Below are positions 1-6,263 of a stretch of DNA of 6,515 nucleotides, in pieces. The position numbers and the translations under genes were made by a program. Every line of letters begins with the position of its first letter. Within the stretch, counting starts at the first letter, position 1. This stretch comes from Actinomycetota bacterium (GTDB taxonomy: Bacteria; Actinomycetota; Acidimicrobiia; Acidimicrobiales; Ilumatobacteraceae), in the NCBI GenBank assembly GCA_026393655.1, contig JAPKZT010000177.1:1-6515 (forward strand), in the 5' to 3' direction. The notes beneath the pieces are model-generated. The model did no database searches. It was not told the origin of the DNA and saw only the letters and a program-made list of their open reading frames with translations.

Positions 1-477
1 ATCCATCGCCGCATCGGCGACAGGTTTTGGCACCGGAATCAAGTTTGCATCAGGTGCCCCACCCGTAGGCGAAGTTATAAACCCACCAGATTCGACGATG
101 CGATCAAACGAGGCACGATCGACCATCAAGTCTTTGATAATCGGAAACGCAGCGGCACGCCAAGGCTCGATCACGATTTCGTCACCACTTGAAAATGTGC
201 GCATGTGTAACTGACAAGTTGTTGTCGCTCGCTGCGGACCATGTGCTCGCCCATTGATCATCAACGAACAAGTTCCACAGATTCCTTCGCGACAGTCATG
301 GTCAAAAACAATCGCGTCTTTATTTTCGCCGATCAGTCGCTCATTAAGTTGGTCTAGCATTTCAAGAAATGATGCCTCATCGCTGACGCTTTCAACGACG
401 TGCGTTTCAAACTTACCGGCCGTATCAGGGCCATCTTGACGCCAAACCTTAAGTTTCAGATTGGTTAAATGTTTCAC
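1..477 (-). CDS. sdhB: Succinate dehydrogenase iron-sulfur subunit, C-terminus cut by window edge
   Basis: This is the iron-sulfur subunit of succinate dehydrogenase (complex II), which carries electrons from the SdhA flavin towards the quinone site at the inner face of the membrane. The 159 visible residues cover the plant-type ferredoxin domain. The [2Fe-2S] ligands are seen as CREGICGTC (Cys62, Cys67, Cys70) and Cys88 in TTTCQLHM. After this comes the conserved stretch IEPWRAAAFPIIKDLMVDR and the linker APDANLIPVPKP. Family members are about 240-250 residues, so the part holding the [4Fe-4S] and [3Fe-4S] cysteines lies beyond the left edge. The start is GTG at 477, whose GTGA overlaps the sdhA stop by 4 bases. 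A GGAG sits 7 bases upstream inside sdhA, pointing to translational coupling. No frame damage is seen. Identification is firm; the fumarate reductase direction cannot be excluded from sequence. Confidence 0.95.
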   Translation of the reverse strand, partial: MKHLTNLKLKVWRQDGPDTAGKFETHVVESVSDEASFLEMLDQLNERLIGENKDAIVFDHDCREGICGTCSLMINGRAHGPQRATTTCQLHMRTFSSGDEIVIEPWRAAAFPIIKDLMVDRASFDRIVESGGFITSPTGGAPDANLIPVPKPVADAAMD

Positions 478-2396
478 TTGTAGCTCCGAGTTGCGAGATG
501 TGCAGTTTCGAATTCAAGTTTTTCTTTATTCAGGTCGGCCGCCATCGGGTCGCCCGTCCAGTCGTATGCAGAAACATGACAATAATTCTTGTCATCGCGC
601 AATGCCTCGCCCTCAGCAGTTTGATACTCGCTGCGAAAGTGTGCACCACAACTTTCTTCGCGGTCGAGCGCATCGCGACACATCAACATGCCGAGTTGAA
701 AGAAGTCGTCGACTCGCCCGGCTTTTTCGAGAGTTTGGTTAACGCTTTCACCATCGCCAGTCACTCGCAAATCTTTTTTGAATTCGCTATACAGAGCTGG
801 TAGTTCTGACAATGCTTTTTCAAGGCCCTGTTGCGTACGCTCCATTCCGCAATAGTCCCAAATTATTTTGCCGAGTTCGCGATGAAACCAATCTGGTGAG
901 CGCGTGCCGCCAACATTTAGATATCCGTTAAAGCGATCACGTGCTTCAGTTTCTGCCTGAACAAATGCCGGATGATCAGTTGTCGGAATTGGCTTGTTGA
1001 GCATCGGCGCAAGTTCATTGCTAATTGTGTACGGAAGTACAAAATATCCATCGGCGAGACCTTGCATCAATGCGCTGGCACCAAGACGGTTCGCACCGTG
1101 GTCAGAGAAGTTCGCTTCACCGGCTGCATACAAACCAGGAATCGTCGTAGCAAGTTCGTAGTCAACCCACAGACCGCCCATTGTGTAGTGCGTCGCTGGA
1201 TAAATTCGCATAGGTGTCGAGTATGGATCTTCGCCGGCGATGCGCTCGTACATTTGAAATAAGTTTCCGTAGCGCTCTTGCACAACATCGAGACCGAGGC
1301 GTTCAATCGCTGCCGAGAAATCGAGATTCACACCGTTCTTAAGTGGCCCAACACCGTGTCCTTTATCTACGAGACGCTTTGCCGCGCGTGACGAAATGTC
1401 GCGTGGCGCCAAGTTGCCATAACTCGGATACAAACGCTCGAGATAATAATCGCGTTCGCTCTCAGGTATCTGGTCCGCAGGTCGCGCATCGTCGGCATTT
1501 TTTGGCACCCAAATGCGTCCGTCATTACGCAATGATTCGCTCATCAATGTCAACTTCGATTGCGACTCATCACTTTGCGGAATACAAGTCGGGTGAATTT
1601 GCGTGTAACAAGGGTTCGCAAACATCGCACCACGACGATGCGCGCGCCACGAAGCGGTGACATTGCAATTCATCGCATTTGTTGAAAGATAAAACACATT
1701 GCCGTAGCCGCCAGTGGCCATGACAACGGCGTGAGCCGCATGCGAAGTGATTTCGCCAGTTAGTAGATCGCGAACGACGATTCCGCTACAGCGTCCATCA
1801 ACGACGACAACATCAACCAATTCAGTTCGATTGAAAAGACGAACGCCACCTAAACCAATTTGACGCGACAACTGTTGATATGCGCCGAGCAATAACTGCT
1901 GACCGGTTTGTCCACGTGCATAAAAAGTTCGGCTTACTTGTGCGCCACCGAAACTGCGGTTGTCGAGAGTGCCACCGTATTCACGTGCAAACGGAACACC
2001 TTGAGCAACCATCTGGTCAATAATGTCAACCGACACTTGTGCCAAACGATGCACATTGCCTTCACGACTGCGAAAGTCTCCGCCCTTGATTGTGTCAACG
2101 AATAAACGATTGATGCTGTCGCCATCGCCTTGATAATTTTTCGCGGCGTTGATTCCGCCTTGAGCGGCAATTGAGTGCGCACGACGCGCAGAATCATGAA
2201 ATGTAAAAGCATCAACCTGATAACCAAGTTCTGCCAATGTCGCTGCAGCCGATGCGCCGGCAAGACCTGTGCCAACAACAATTACTTTAAACTTGCGCTT
2301 GTTATTCGGGTTAACAAGTTTGGCGTCAGCCTTATAGTTGTCCCACTTTTCGTGCAACGCACCACTCGGAATCTTCGCGTTTAAAACCGTGCTCAT
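474..2396 (-). CDS. sdhA: Succinate dehydrogenase flavoprotein subunit (complete)
   Basis: This is the catalytic flavoprotein of complex II, which oxidises succinate to fumarate and reduces covalently bound FAD on the cytoplasmic side of the membrane. At 640 residues it has the usual family length. An N-terminal Rossmann FAD-binding motif is at about residues 38-58 (VVGTGLAGASAAATLAELGY). RAHSIAAQGGINAA follows, where His74 is the expected covalent FAD attachment residue. Expected substrate and catalytic elements are IHPT (around His268), the PRDISSRA motif (Arg332), HYTMGG (His403) and GANRLGASAL (Arg437). The C-terminal helical domain from about 480 is intact. These motifs resemble the B. 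subtilis/Wolinella-like group rather than the E. coli type, matching the single cytochrome subunit next door. It is the middle gene of sdhCAB, 17-18 bases after the sdhC stop. The sdhC stop is in the same frame with no start codon between, so ATG 2396 is the earliest possible start. Its AGGAG is 13 bases upstream, a long spacing. Confidence 0.97.
   Translation of the reverse strand: MSTVLNAKIPSGALHEKWDNYKADAKLVNPNNKRKFKVIVVGTGLAGASAAATLAELGYQVDAFTFHDSARRAHSIAAQGGINAAKNYQGDGDSINRLFVDTIKGGDFRSREGNVHRLAQVSVDIIDQMVAQGVPFAREYGGTLDNRSFGGAQVSRTFYARGQTGQQLLLGAYQQLSRQIGLGGVRLFNRTELVDVVVVDGRCSGIVVRDLLTGEITSHAAHAVVMATGGYGNVFYLSTNAMNCNVTASWRAHRRGAMFANPCYTQIHPTCIPQSDESQSKLTLMSESLRNDGRIWVPKNADDARPADQIPESERDYYLERLYPSYGNLAPRDISSRAAKRLVDKGHGVGPLKNGVNLDFSAAIERLGLDVVQERYGNLFQMYERIAGEDPYSTPMRIYPATHYTMGGLWVDYELATTIPGLYAAGEANFSDHGANRLGASALMQGLADGYFVLPYTISNELAPMLNKPIPTTDHPAFVQAETEARDRFNGYLNVGGTRSPDWFHRELGKIIWDYCGMERTQQGLEKALSELPALYSEFKKDLRVTGDGESVNQTLEKAGRVDDFFQLGMLMCRDALDREESCGAHFRSEYQTAEGEALRDDKNYCHVSAYDWTGDPMAADLNKEKLEFETAHLATRSYK
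484..487 (-). promoter_or_regulatory. Ribosome binding site for sdhB
   Basis: On the minus strand GGAG lies 6-7 bases before the GTG at 477, inside the last codons of sdhA. It supports GTG as the real sdhB start and fits coupled translation through the GTGA stop/start overlap. Confidence 0.7.
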
Positions 2397-2414
2397 CTTG
2401 AAACCGTTACTCCT

Positions 2415-3206
2415 TTAGACCTTGACGATGCCCGCGAGCACCGCAATCGGAAACGAAACATTACCAATAACAACAATTGCTGCGAACGCCGTTGCGAACG
2501 TCCAACGCCAAGTATTGAATCTCGGATTATTCCAGCCGAGCGATTGAAAGATGCTCCACGCACCATGACGCAAATGTATGCCGAGCAATAAGTTCGCCAA
2601 GATATAAAACACAGCGACTGGCCAGCGATCGAGACTTCGCACAACATTTGCGTATACCTCGCCTTTAACATAAGCGCCTTCAGTTCCGACAGTGTTGACA
2701 ACACCAAAAGTTAGATCTAACAAATGCCAAATAATAAAACTCAGCACGATCATGCCGCTGTAACGCATTGTGCGACTTGCAAAGTTTGCAACTTCATAAT
2801 CGCGTGGTGATTGATACTTAACTGGTCGCGCCTGATGATTTAAAACTGTCAACGACCATGCAGCATGAAGATGCAGTGCGAGCATCGCCAACAGACCGCC
2901 GCGCAAAATCCATAACACTGCACCTTTTGGAGCGAGCGGATAAAGCAGTGCTCTTAAAAATTCGGCATAGTGATCGAGTTCAACGGCACCGAGGTACATC
3001 TTTAAATTGCCGATCATGTGAAACAAAACGAAGCCCATCAATGCAATGCCAGAAACTGCCATCGCATATTTTTTGCCGACTGCAGTCGAATAAATGTCAG
3101 CAAGAAACGACCGCTTTTTACGTACTGACAACGCCGTGCCAGTTACTGGTTGTCGCGGCACCTGTGATTTGCCCGCTTTTGCTAATGCCTGCTGTGTTTT
3201 CGCCAT
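2415..3206 (-). CDS. sdhC: Succinate dehydrogenase cytochrome b subunit, five-helix type B
   Basis: This is the membrane anchor of complex II, expected to bind two b-type hemes and reduce menaquinone. At 263 residues it has about five hydrophobic segments: roughly 47-70, 94-120, 147-170, 195-215 and 235-260. Each of the first four carries histidines suited to heme ligation: His63 (LFHMIGNLK), His112/His114 (LHLHAAW), His161 (IIWHLLD) and His211/His214 (GIHLRHG). The near-even spacing of about 47-51 residues resembles the four heme ligands of B. subtilis SdhC and Wolinella FrdC. The fused five-helix form explains the absence of an sdhD gene. The first 45 residues are basic, polar and probably cytoplasmic, with no signal peptide. 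The gene leads the operon. No clear Shine-Dalgarno sequence stands before ATG 3206, so the start is less certain than the family call; a later start would shorten only the polar tail. Confidence 0.93.
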   Translation of the reverse strand: MAKTQQALAKAGKSQVPRQPVTGTALSVRKKRSFLADIYSTAVGKKYAMAVSGIALMGFVLFHMIGNLKMYLGAVELDHYAEFLRALLYPLAPKGAVLWILRGGLLAMLALHLHAAWSLTVLNHQARPVKYQSPRDYEVANFASRTMRYSGMIVLSFIIWHLLDLTFGVVNTVGTEGAYVKGEVYANVVRSLDRWPVAVFYILANLLLGIHLRHGAWSIFQSLGWNNPRFNTWRWTFATAFAAIVVIGNVSFPIAVLAGIVKV

Positions 3207-3229
3207 AGTCTTGTCAGATCACGCTAGTT

Positions 3230-3250
3230 GTCGGCCCGTTGCTGGGCGAC
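3230..3250 (-). promoter_or_regulatory. Hairpin in the sdhC leader
   Basis: A 4-bp plus 3-bp inverted repeat can be seen: GTCG (3230-3233) pairs with CGAC (3247-3250), and CCC (3235-3237) with GGG (3244-3246), leaving a single-base bulge and a 6-base loop. It ends 23 bases before the sdhC ATG. It would be transcribed in the sdhC 5' leader. A regulatory role is inferred only from position. Confidence 0.35.
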
Positions 3251-3257
3251 ATTCTTG

Positions 3258-3319
3258 GCGCCACAGACAGCGTGAACCGTGTCTCATCCCCATGAAAACT
3301 CACGGTTTAGGTCTGGCGC
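3258..3319 (-). promoter_or_regulatory. Long interrupted inverted repeat, possible structured sdhC leader RNA
   Basis: Four nested pairings are seen over 62 bases. GCGCCA (3258-3263) pairs with TGGCGC (3314-3319), and GAC (3266-3268) with GTC (3311-3313). AACCGTG (3275-3281) pairs with CACGGTT (3301-3307), and TCAT (3284-3287) with ATGA (3292-3295) around a 4-base loop. The helices are separated by small bulges and internal loops, as in folded RNAs. The element lies upstream of the sdhC ATG and upstream of the putative hppA promoter, so it would most likely be transcribed as part of the sdhC leader. I do not recognise a known riboswitch class in it. It could instead be a DNA cruciform or operator. 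Confidence 0.45.
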
Positions 3320-3337
3320 TTTAAGGGATATGAACTA

Positions 3338-3361
3338 GCCAATTAATTCCCGCTTATTGGC
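3338..3361. promoter_or_regulatory. Inverted repeat, candidate operator at the hppA -35 box
   Basis: GCCAAT (3338-3343) is mirrored by ATTGGC (3356-3361) with 12 bases between, a centre-to-centre spacing of 18 bases. The inner flanks are AT-rich and also partly symmetrical. The right half-site overlaps the proposed -35 element of hppA, the usual place for a repressor or dual regulator. No regulator is identified, and six-base arms can occur by chance. Confidence 0.35.
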
Positions 3362-3387
3362 ATTAGTAGCCCCAAATTCTTTATACT
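3357..3387 (+). promoter_or_regulatory. Putative sigma70-type promoter for hppA
   Basis: TTGGCA (3357-3362) is a good -35 box and TATACT (3382-3387) a good -10 box, separated by 19 bases, slightly longer than the usual 17. Transcription would begin near 3394, giving a leader of about 58 bases before the hppA GTG. I found no equally good promoter pointing left towards sdhC. Confidence 0.5.
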
Positions 3388-3405
3388 TTCCGAGACACAT
3401 AACAC

Positions 3406-3427
3406 GGGTCGCCATGGTGGCGAACCC
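3406..3427 (+). promoter_or_regulatory. Hairpin in the hppA 5' leader
   Basis: GGGT plus CGCC (3406-3413) can pair with GGCG plus ACCC (3419-3427) with one bulged A. An A-T closing pair leaves a 3-base TGG loop, for 8-9 base pairs in total. It begins about 12 bases after the predicted transcription start and ends 11 bases before the Shine-Dalgarno. It may affect mRNA stability or translation; no U-run follows, so it is not a terminator. Confidence 0.4.
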
Positions 3428-3438
3428 GATCAGAAAAC

Positions 3439-3442
3439 GGAG
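3439..3442 (+). promoter_or_regulatory. Ribosome binding site for hppA
   Basis: GGAG lies 9 bases before the GTG at 3452. It supports a GTG start that places the hydrophilic N-terminus just before the first membrane helix, as expected for the family. Confidence 0.65.
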
Positions 3443-3451
3443 AAATTACAC

Positions 3452-5782
3452 GTGAGCGCACTTTTTGCAACCGAAGGCGGATGGCAACAATTCACACTTA
3501 AAGGTGGCGAATGGTTAATCCTTGGACTCTCAGGGGCATCTGCCGTCTTGGCACTTTTGGTCGGCTGGTACTTGATGATCAAAGTTCTTCAAGAAGATGA
3601 AGGCACCGACAAAATGAAAGAAATCGCTGTGGCGATTCAAGTTGGTGCGTGGGCATATTTGAAACGGCAGTTTCGCACGATCGGCATGATTCTCGTGCCA
3701 GTTGGTGCAGTTGTGTTTTTGACTTCAGTCGCAATTGACAAGCCTGGTGACGGTGGTTCAGCGCTGACATTTGTGCAATCTGGTCTCTACCGCACAATTG
3801 CGTTCGTACTTGGTTGCGTTGCTTCAGGATTAACCGGTTACATCGGCATGACACTCGCAACACGCGGCAACGTTCGCACTGCGGCTGCTGCCAAGCGTGG
3901 TTCGATGAAGCAAGCACTGCAAGTTGCGTTCCGCACTGGTGGAGTTGCCGGAATGTTTACAGTTGGTCTTGGTTTGCTCGGTGCAACAATAATCATCGCG
4001 CTGTTTCAAAACACATCGTCAGCAATGTTGATTGGTTTCGGATTCGGTGGTTCTCTGCTTGCATTGTTCTTGCGAGTTGGTGGAGGAATTTTCACAAAGG
4101 CAGCCGATGTCGGTGCGGACTTGGTTGGAAAAGTTGAAGCAGGAATCCCAGAAGACGACCCACGTAACCCAGCAACAATTGCCGACAATGTTGGTGACAA
4201 CGTTGGTGACTGTGCAGGTATGGCTGCTGACTTGTTTGAAAGTTACGAAGTAACACTTGTTGCTTCGATCATTCTTGGTGTTGCAGCGTTCAACTCAATT
4301 GGTTTGAACCCTGCACTCGGTTTGGTCTTTCCACTTGCGGCGCGCGCAATCGGCGTGATCGCATCAATCGCAGGTGTGTTTTCGGTTCGTGCACGCGACG
4401 GCGAAACGAATGCGCTTAAGCCAATCAACCGTGGCTTTTTAACTGCTGGGATCATCACGGTTATCGGTACGTATTTGCTAGCAACTTATTACGTTGGCAA
4501 CGACAAACTCGAGAAGTCGGGTTTCACGAATACGGGCTGGCGAGTTTTCGGCGCCGTGCTTGTCGGTTTAATCCTCGCTCAAGTTTTGAGTCGTCTCACA
4601 GAATATTTCACTGGCACAGAGTACGGCCCAGTAAAAGAAATCGCCGAGAGCACCGAGACTGGCCCAGCAACTGTTGTTCTTGCAGGCACTGCATCTGGTC
4701 TTGAGTCATCTGTATACGCAATTTTGTGCATCGCGATTGCGCTTGGCACAACAATCTGGATGGGTGGCGGAAACATTCAGTTCTCGCTTTATCTCGTTGC
4801 ATTGTGCGGCATGGGAATGCTCGCCACTACCGGCGTCATCGTCTCTGAAGACACTTTCGGTCCTGTTTCTGATAACGCTGCAGGAATCGCTGAAATGGCT
4901 GGCGAGTTACACGGCGAGACTGGCAAAATTCTTGTCAGCCTCGATGCAGTTGGCAACACAACAAAAGCAGTTACTAAGGGCTTTGCAATTGGCTCGGCAG
5001 TGATTGCTGCAGTTGCGTTGTTCGCTTCATACATCGAAACAATCGCCAGCGAACTTGGTCTCAAAGATGCCAATGGCGTCAAGCTTGAAGGCAAGGCGAT
5101 CTTTACGGCAGTTGAAACACAAATCAATGTTTCAGATGTGAAGACATTCATCGGTTTGTTGATCGGTGGATCAATTGCGTTTATGTTCTCGGCACTCGCG
5201 ATTCGCGCAGTTGGCCGAACAGCAGGCGTGGTCGTGCAAGAAGTTCGCAGTCAGTTCAAAGACGGCAAAATTATGGCCGGCACAAAACAACCTGACTACG
5301 GCCCAGTTATTGACATCTGCACCGCAGCATCTTTGCGCGAACTAACAACGCCAGCATTGCTCGCAGTTCTGACACCAGTAATAGTTGGTTTTGGTATCGG
5401 CTACGCAGCGCTCGGTGCGTTCTTGGCTGGCGTTATTTTGACTGGTCAGTTGATGGCCAACTACCTCAGCAACGCTGGTGGCGCATGGGACAATGCTAAA
5501 AAGTACATCGAAGACGGACACCACGGCGGTAAAGGTTCGGCCGCACACAAAGCTGCCGTAATTGGTGACACCGTTGGCGACCCATTCAAAGACACTGCTG
5601 GTCCGGCGCTTAATCCGTTGATCAAAGTAATGAACTTGGTTGCGTTGTTGACATTGCCAGCAATCATCAAATATCAAGACAACGATTCAGTGCGCTTGAG
5701 CATTGCCGGTGTTTCACTTGTGATTTTGATTATCGCAATTATGTTCTCTCGTCGTAAGTCAGTCAGCATGGTTGCTGCTTAA
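3452..5782 (+). CDS. hppA: Membrane-bound proton-translocating pyrophosphatase (K+-independent type)
   Basis: This membrane pump couples hydrolysis of pyrophosphate to two phosphates with proton export across the cytoplasmic membrane. At 776 residues it has family length, with about 16 hydrophobic segments. The catalytic signatures are intact. DVGADLVGK (Asp219, Asp223, Lys227) leads into DDPRNPATIADNVGDNVGD (235-253) and then AGMAADLFESY. The second half holds DNAAGIAEMAGE (474-485), WDNAKKYIE and GDTVGDPFKDTAGP (705-718), whose aspartates bind Mg-pyrophosphate. The cation-specificity motif reads GNTTKAVTK. Lys505 and Thr508 occupy the positions where K+-dependent enzymes carry alanine and a small residue, so this should be a K+-independent H+ pump. 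It starts with GTG, preceded by a good ribosome binding site and promoter. It is divergent from sdhCAB and followed closely by an SCP2-domain gene. Pumping of Na+ is unlikely, since Na+ pumps are K+-dependent. Confidence 0.97.
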   Translation: MSALFATEGGWQQFTLKGGEWLILGLSGASAVLALLVGWYLMIKVLQEDEGTDKMKEIAVAIQVGAWAYLKRQFRTIGMILVPVGAVVFLTSVAIDKPGDGGSALTFVQSGLYRTIAFVLGCVASGLTGYIGMTLATRGNVRTAAAAKRGSMKQALQVAFRTGGVAGMFTVGLGLLGATIIIALFQNTSSAMLIGFGFGGSLLALFLRVGGGIFTKAADVGADLVGKVEAGIPEDDPRNPATIADNVGDNVGDCAGMAADLFESYEVTLVASIILGVAAFNSIGLNPALGLVFPLAARAIGVIASIAGVFSVRARDGETNALKPINRGFLTAGIITVIGTYLLATYYVGNDKLEKSGFTNTGWRVFGAVLVGLILAQVLSRLTEYFTGTEYGPVKEIAESTETGPATVVLAGTASGLESSVYAILCIAIALGTTIWMGGGNIQFSLYLVALCGMGMLATTGVIVSEDTFGPVSDNAAGIAEMAGELHGETGKILVSLDAVGNTTKAVTKGFAIGSAVIAAVALFASYIETIASELGLKDANGVKLEGKAIFTAVETQINVSDVKTFIGLLIGGSIAFMFSALAIRAVGRTAGVVVQEVRSQFKDGKIMAGTKQPDYGPVIDICTAASLRELTTPALLAVLTPVIVGFGIGYAALGAFLAGVILTGQLMANYLSNAGGAWDNAKKYIEDGHHGGKGSAAHKAAVIGDTVGDPFKDTAGPALNPLIKVMNLVALLTLPAIIKYQDNDSVRLSIAGVSLVILIIAIMFSRRKSVSMVAA

Positions 5783-5810
5783 ATAGCGGCAACTAATTGA
5801 CAGGCGAATA

Positions 5811-6209
5811 ATGTCAGCCCGCGTTGATTACCTCAGCAATGAGTGGATCAACGCGGTTGCTGAAAGCATCAAACTAAACAACGAAATCGCTGCTGTTGCG
5901 CACGACAACTCTGTATCGGTGACGCAGATTGTTACTGGCACGCCACATGGCGATGTGACTTATCATCTTGAATCGCGCGACGGCACAATAACTTTTGCCA
6001 GCGGCCCTGCAACAGTTTCAGATATCGCGTTCACTCAAGACTGGCAAACAGCCGTTGGCGTGGCCACTGGCAAAATTAATGCGCAAGAAGCTTTCATCAG
6101 CGGCAAGATTCGTTTCAAAGGCGACCACGAACGCGTGATTGCAACTCAACCATTATTTTTGGCACTCGACGTCGTGTTCTCAGCAGTTAACGCCAACACG
6201 AACTTTTAA
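5811..6209 (+). CDS. Small SCP2 (sterol carrier protein 2) domain protein
   Basis: The 132-residue protein looks like a stand-alone SCP2 domain, a cytoplasmic fold with a hydrophobic tunnel that binds lipids, fatty acyl chains or other apolar ligands. The visible support is the alternating strand pattern at 47-77 (DVTYHLESRDGTITFASGP, then DIAFTQDW). Next comes the typical helix and turn VATGKINAQEAFISGKIRFKGD (about 84-105), with the conserved AFxxGKIRxxGD element, and a hydrophobic C-terminal helix (115-127). There is no signal peptide or membrane segment. The ATG follows hppA by 28 bases with no terminator between, so the two genes are probably cotranscribed. The Shine-Dalgarno is weak (AGGCG, 4 bases before the ATG), which leaves the start slightly open. 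Ligand and role are unknown; nothing here shows that it serves the pyrophosphatase. Confidence 0.78.
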   Translation: MSARVDYLSNEWINAVAESIKLNNEIAAVAHDNSVSVTQIVTGTPHGDVTYHLESRDGTITFASGPATVSDIAFTQDWQTAVGVATGKINAQEAFISGKIRFKGDHERVIATQPLFLALDVVFSAVNANTNF

Positions 6210-6213
6210 CTCA

Positions 6214-6255
6214 CGACAAAATTTGAGCGCTTCGCGACGAAATTTGAGCGCTTCG
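6214..6255. repeat. Two tandem 21-bp repeats between convergent genes
   Basis: Units 6214-6234 and 6235-6255 are identical except at their fifth base (A versus G). Each contains AATTTGAGCGCTTCG, and the start of a third unit (CGA) follows at 6256. They fill the gap between the SCP2 gene stop and the mdh stop. Each unit can form a small CGC/GCG hairpin with its flank. They may be an intergenic repeat family or a mutual transcription-end structure. Confidence 0.85.
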
Positions 6256-6262
6256 CGAAATT
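6241..6262. terminator. Weak bidirectional terminator-like hairpin
   Basis: AATTT (6241-6245) pairs with AAATT (6258-6262), with an inner CGC/GCG helix around a TTC loop and a bulged GAG. It lies directly between the convergent SCP2 and mdh stop codons, where a shared terminator is expected. There is no clean T-run on either strand, so canonical intrinsic termination is doubtful. Confidence 0.3.
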
Positions 6263-6263
6263 A

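Noticed and set aside
461..742. Open frame on the plus strand across the sdhB/sdhA junction (with similar ones at 498-803, 972-1262, 1343-1660)
   Set aside because: They lie antisense to the firmly identified sdhA/sdhB, have no recognisable domain and no supporting ribosome binding site.
2393..2707. Second minus-strand frame inside sdhC, and 1934-2281 and 1067-1306 inside sdhA
   Set aside because: Out-of-frame shadows of genes whose proper frames carry complete family motifs.
2397..3206. Missing sdhD gene as a sign of operon loss
   Set aside because: The 263-residue five-helix SdhC is the fused type B cytochrome, which needs no SdhD.
3256..3263. Perfect 8-bp palindrome TGGCGCCA
   Set aside because: Too short to report alone; part of it forms the outer arm of the longer 3258-3319 pairing.
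3094..3324. Plus-strand frame reaching into the sdhC/hppA intergenic region
   Set aside because: Starts antisense to sdhC, has no family resemblance, and overlaps the inverted repeats that better explain the region.
3380..3385. TATAAA on the minus strand as a -10 box for sdhC
   Set aside because: The position 17 bases upstream has no acceptable -35 box, and the match overlaps the better plus-strand -10 TATACT.
4789..5151. Minus-strand open frame of about 120 codons antisense to hppA (also 3579-3917, 5342-5677)
   Set aside because: Low-complexity or unrecognisable translations opposite a conserved gene; explained by codon bias of the plus strand.
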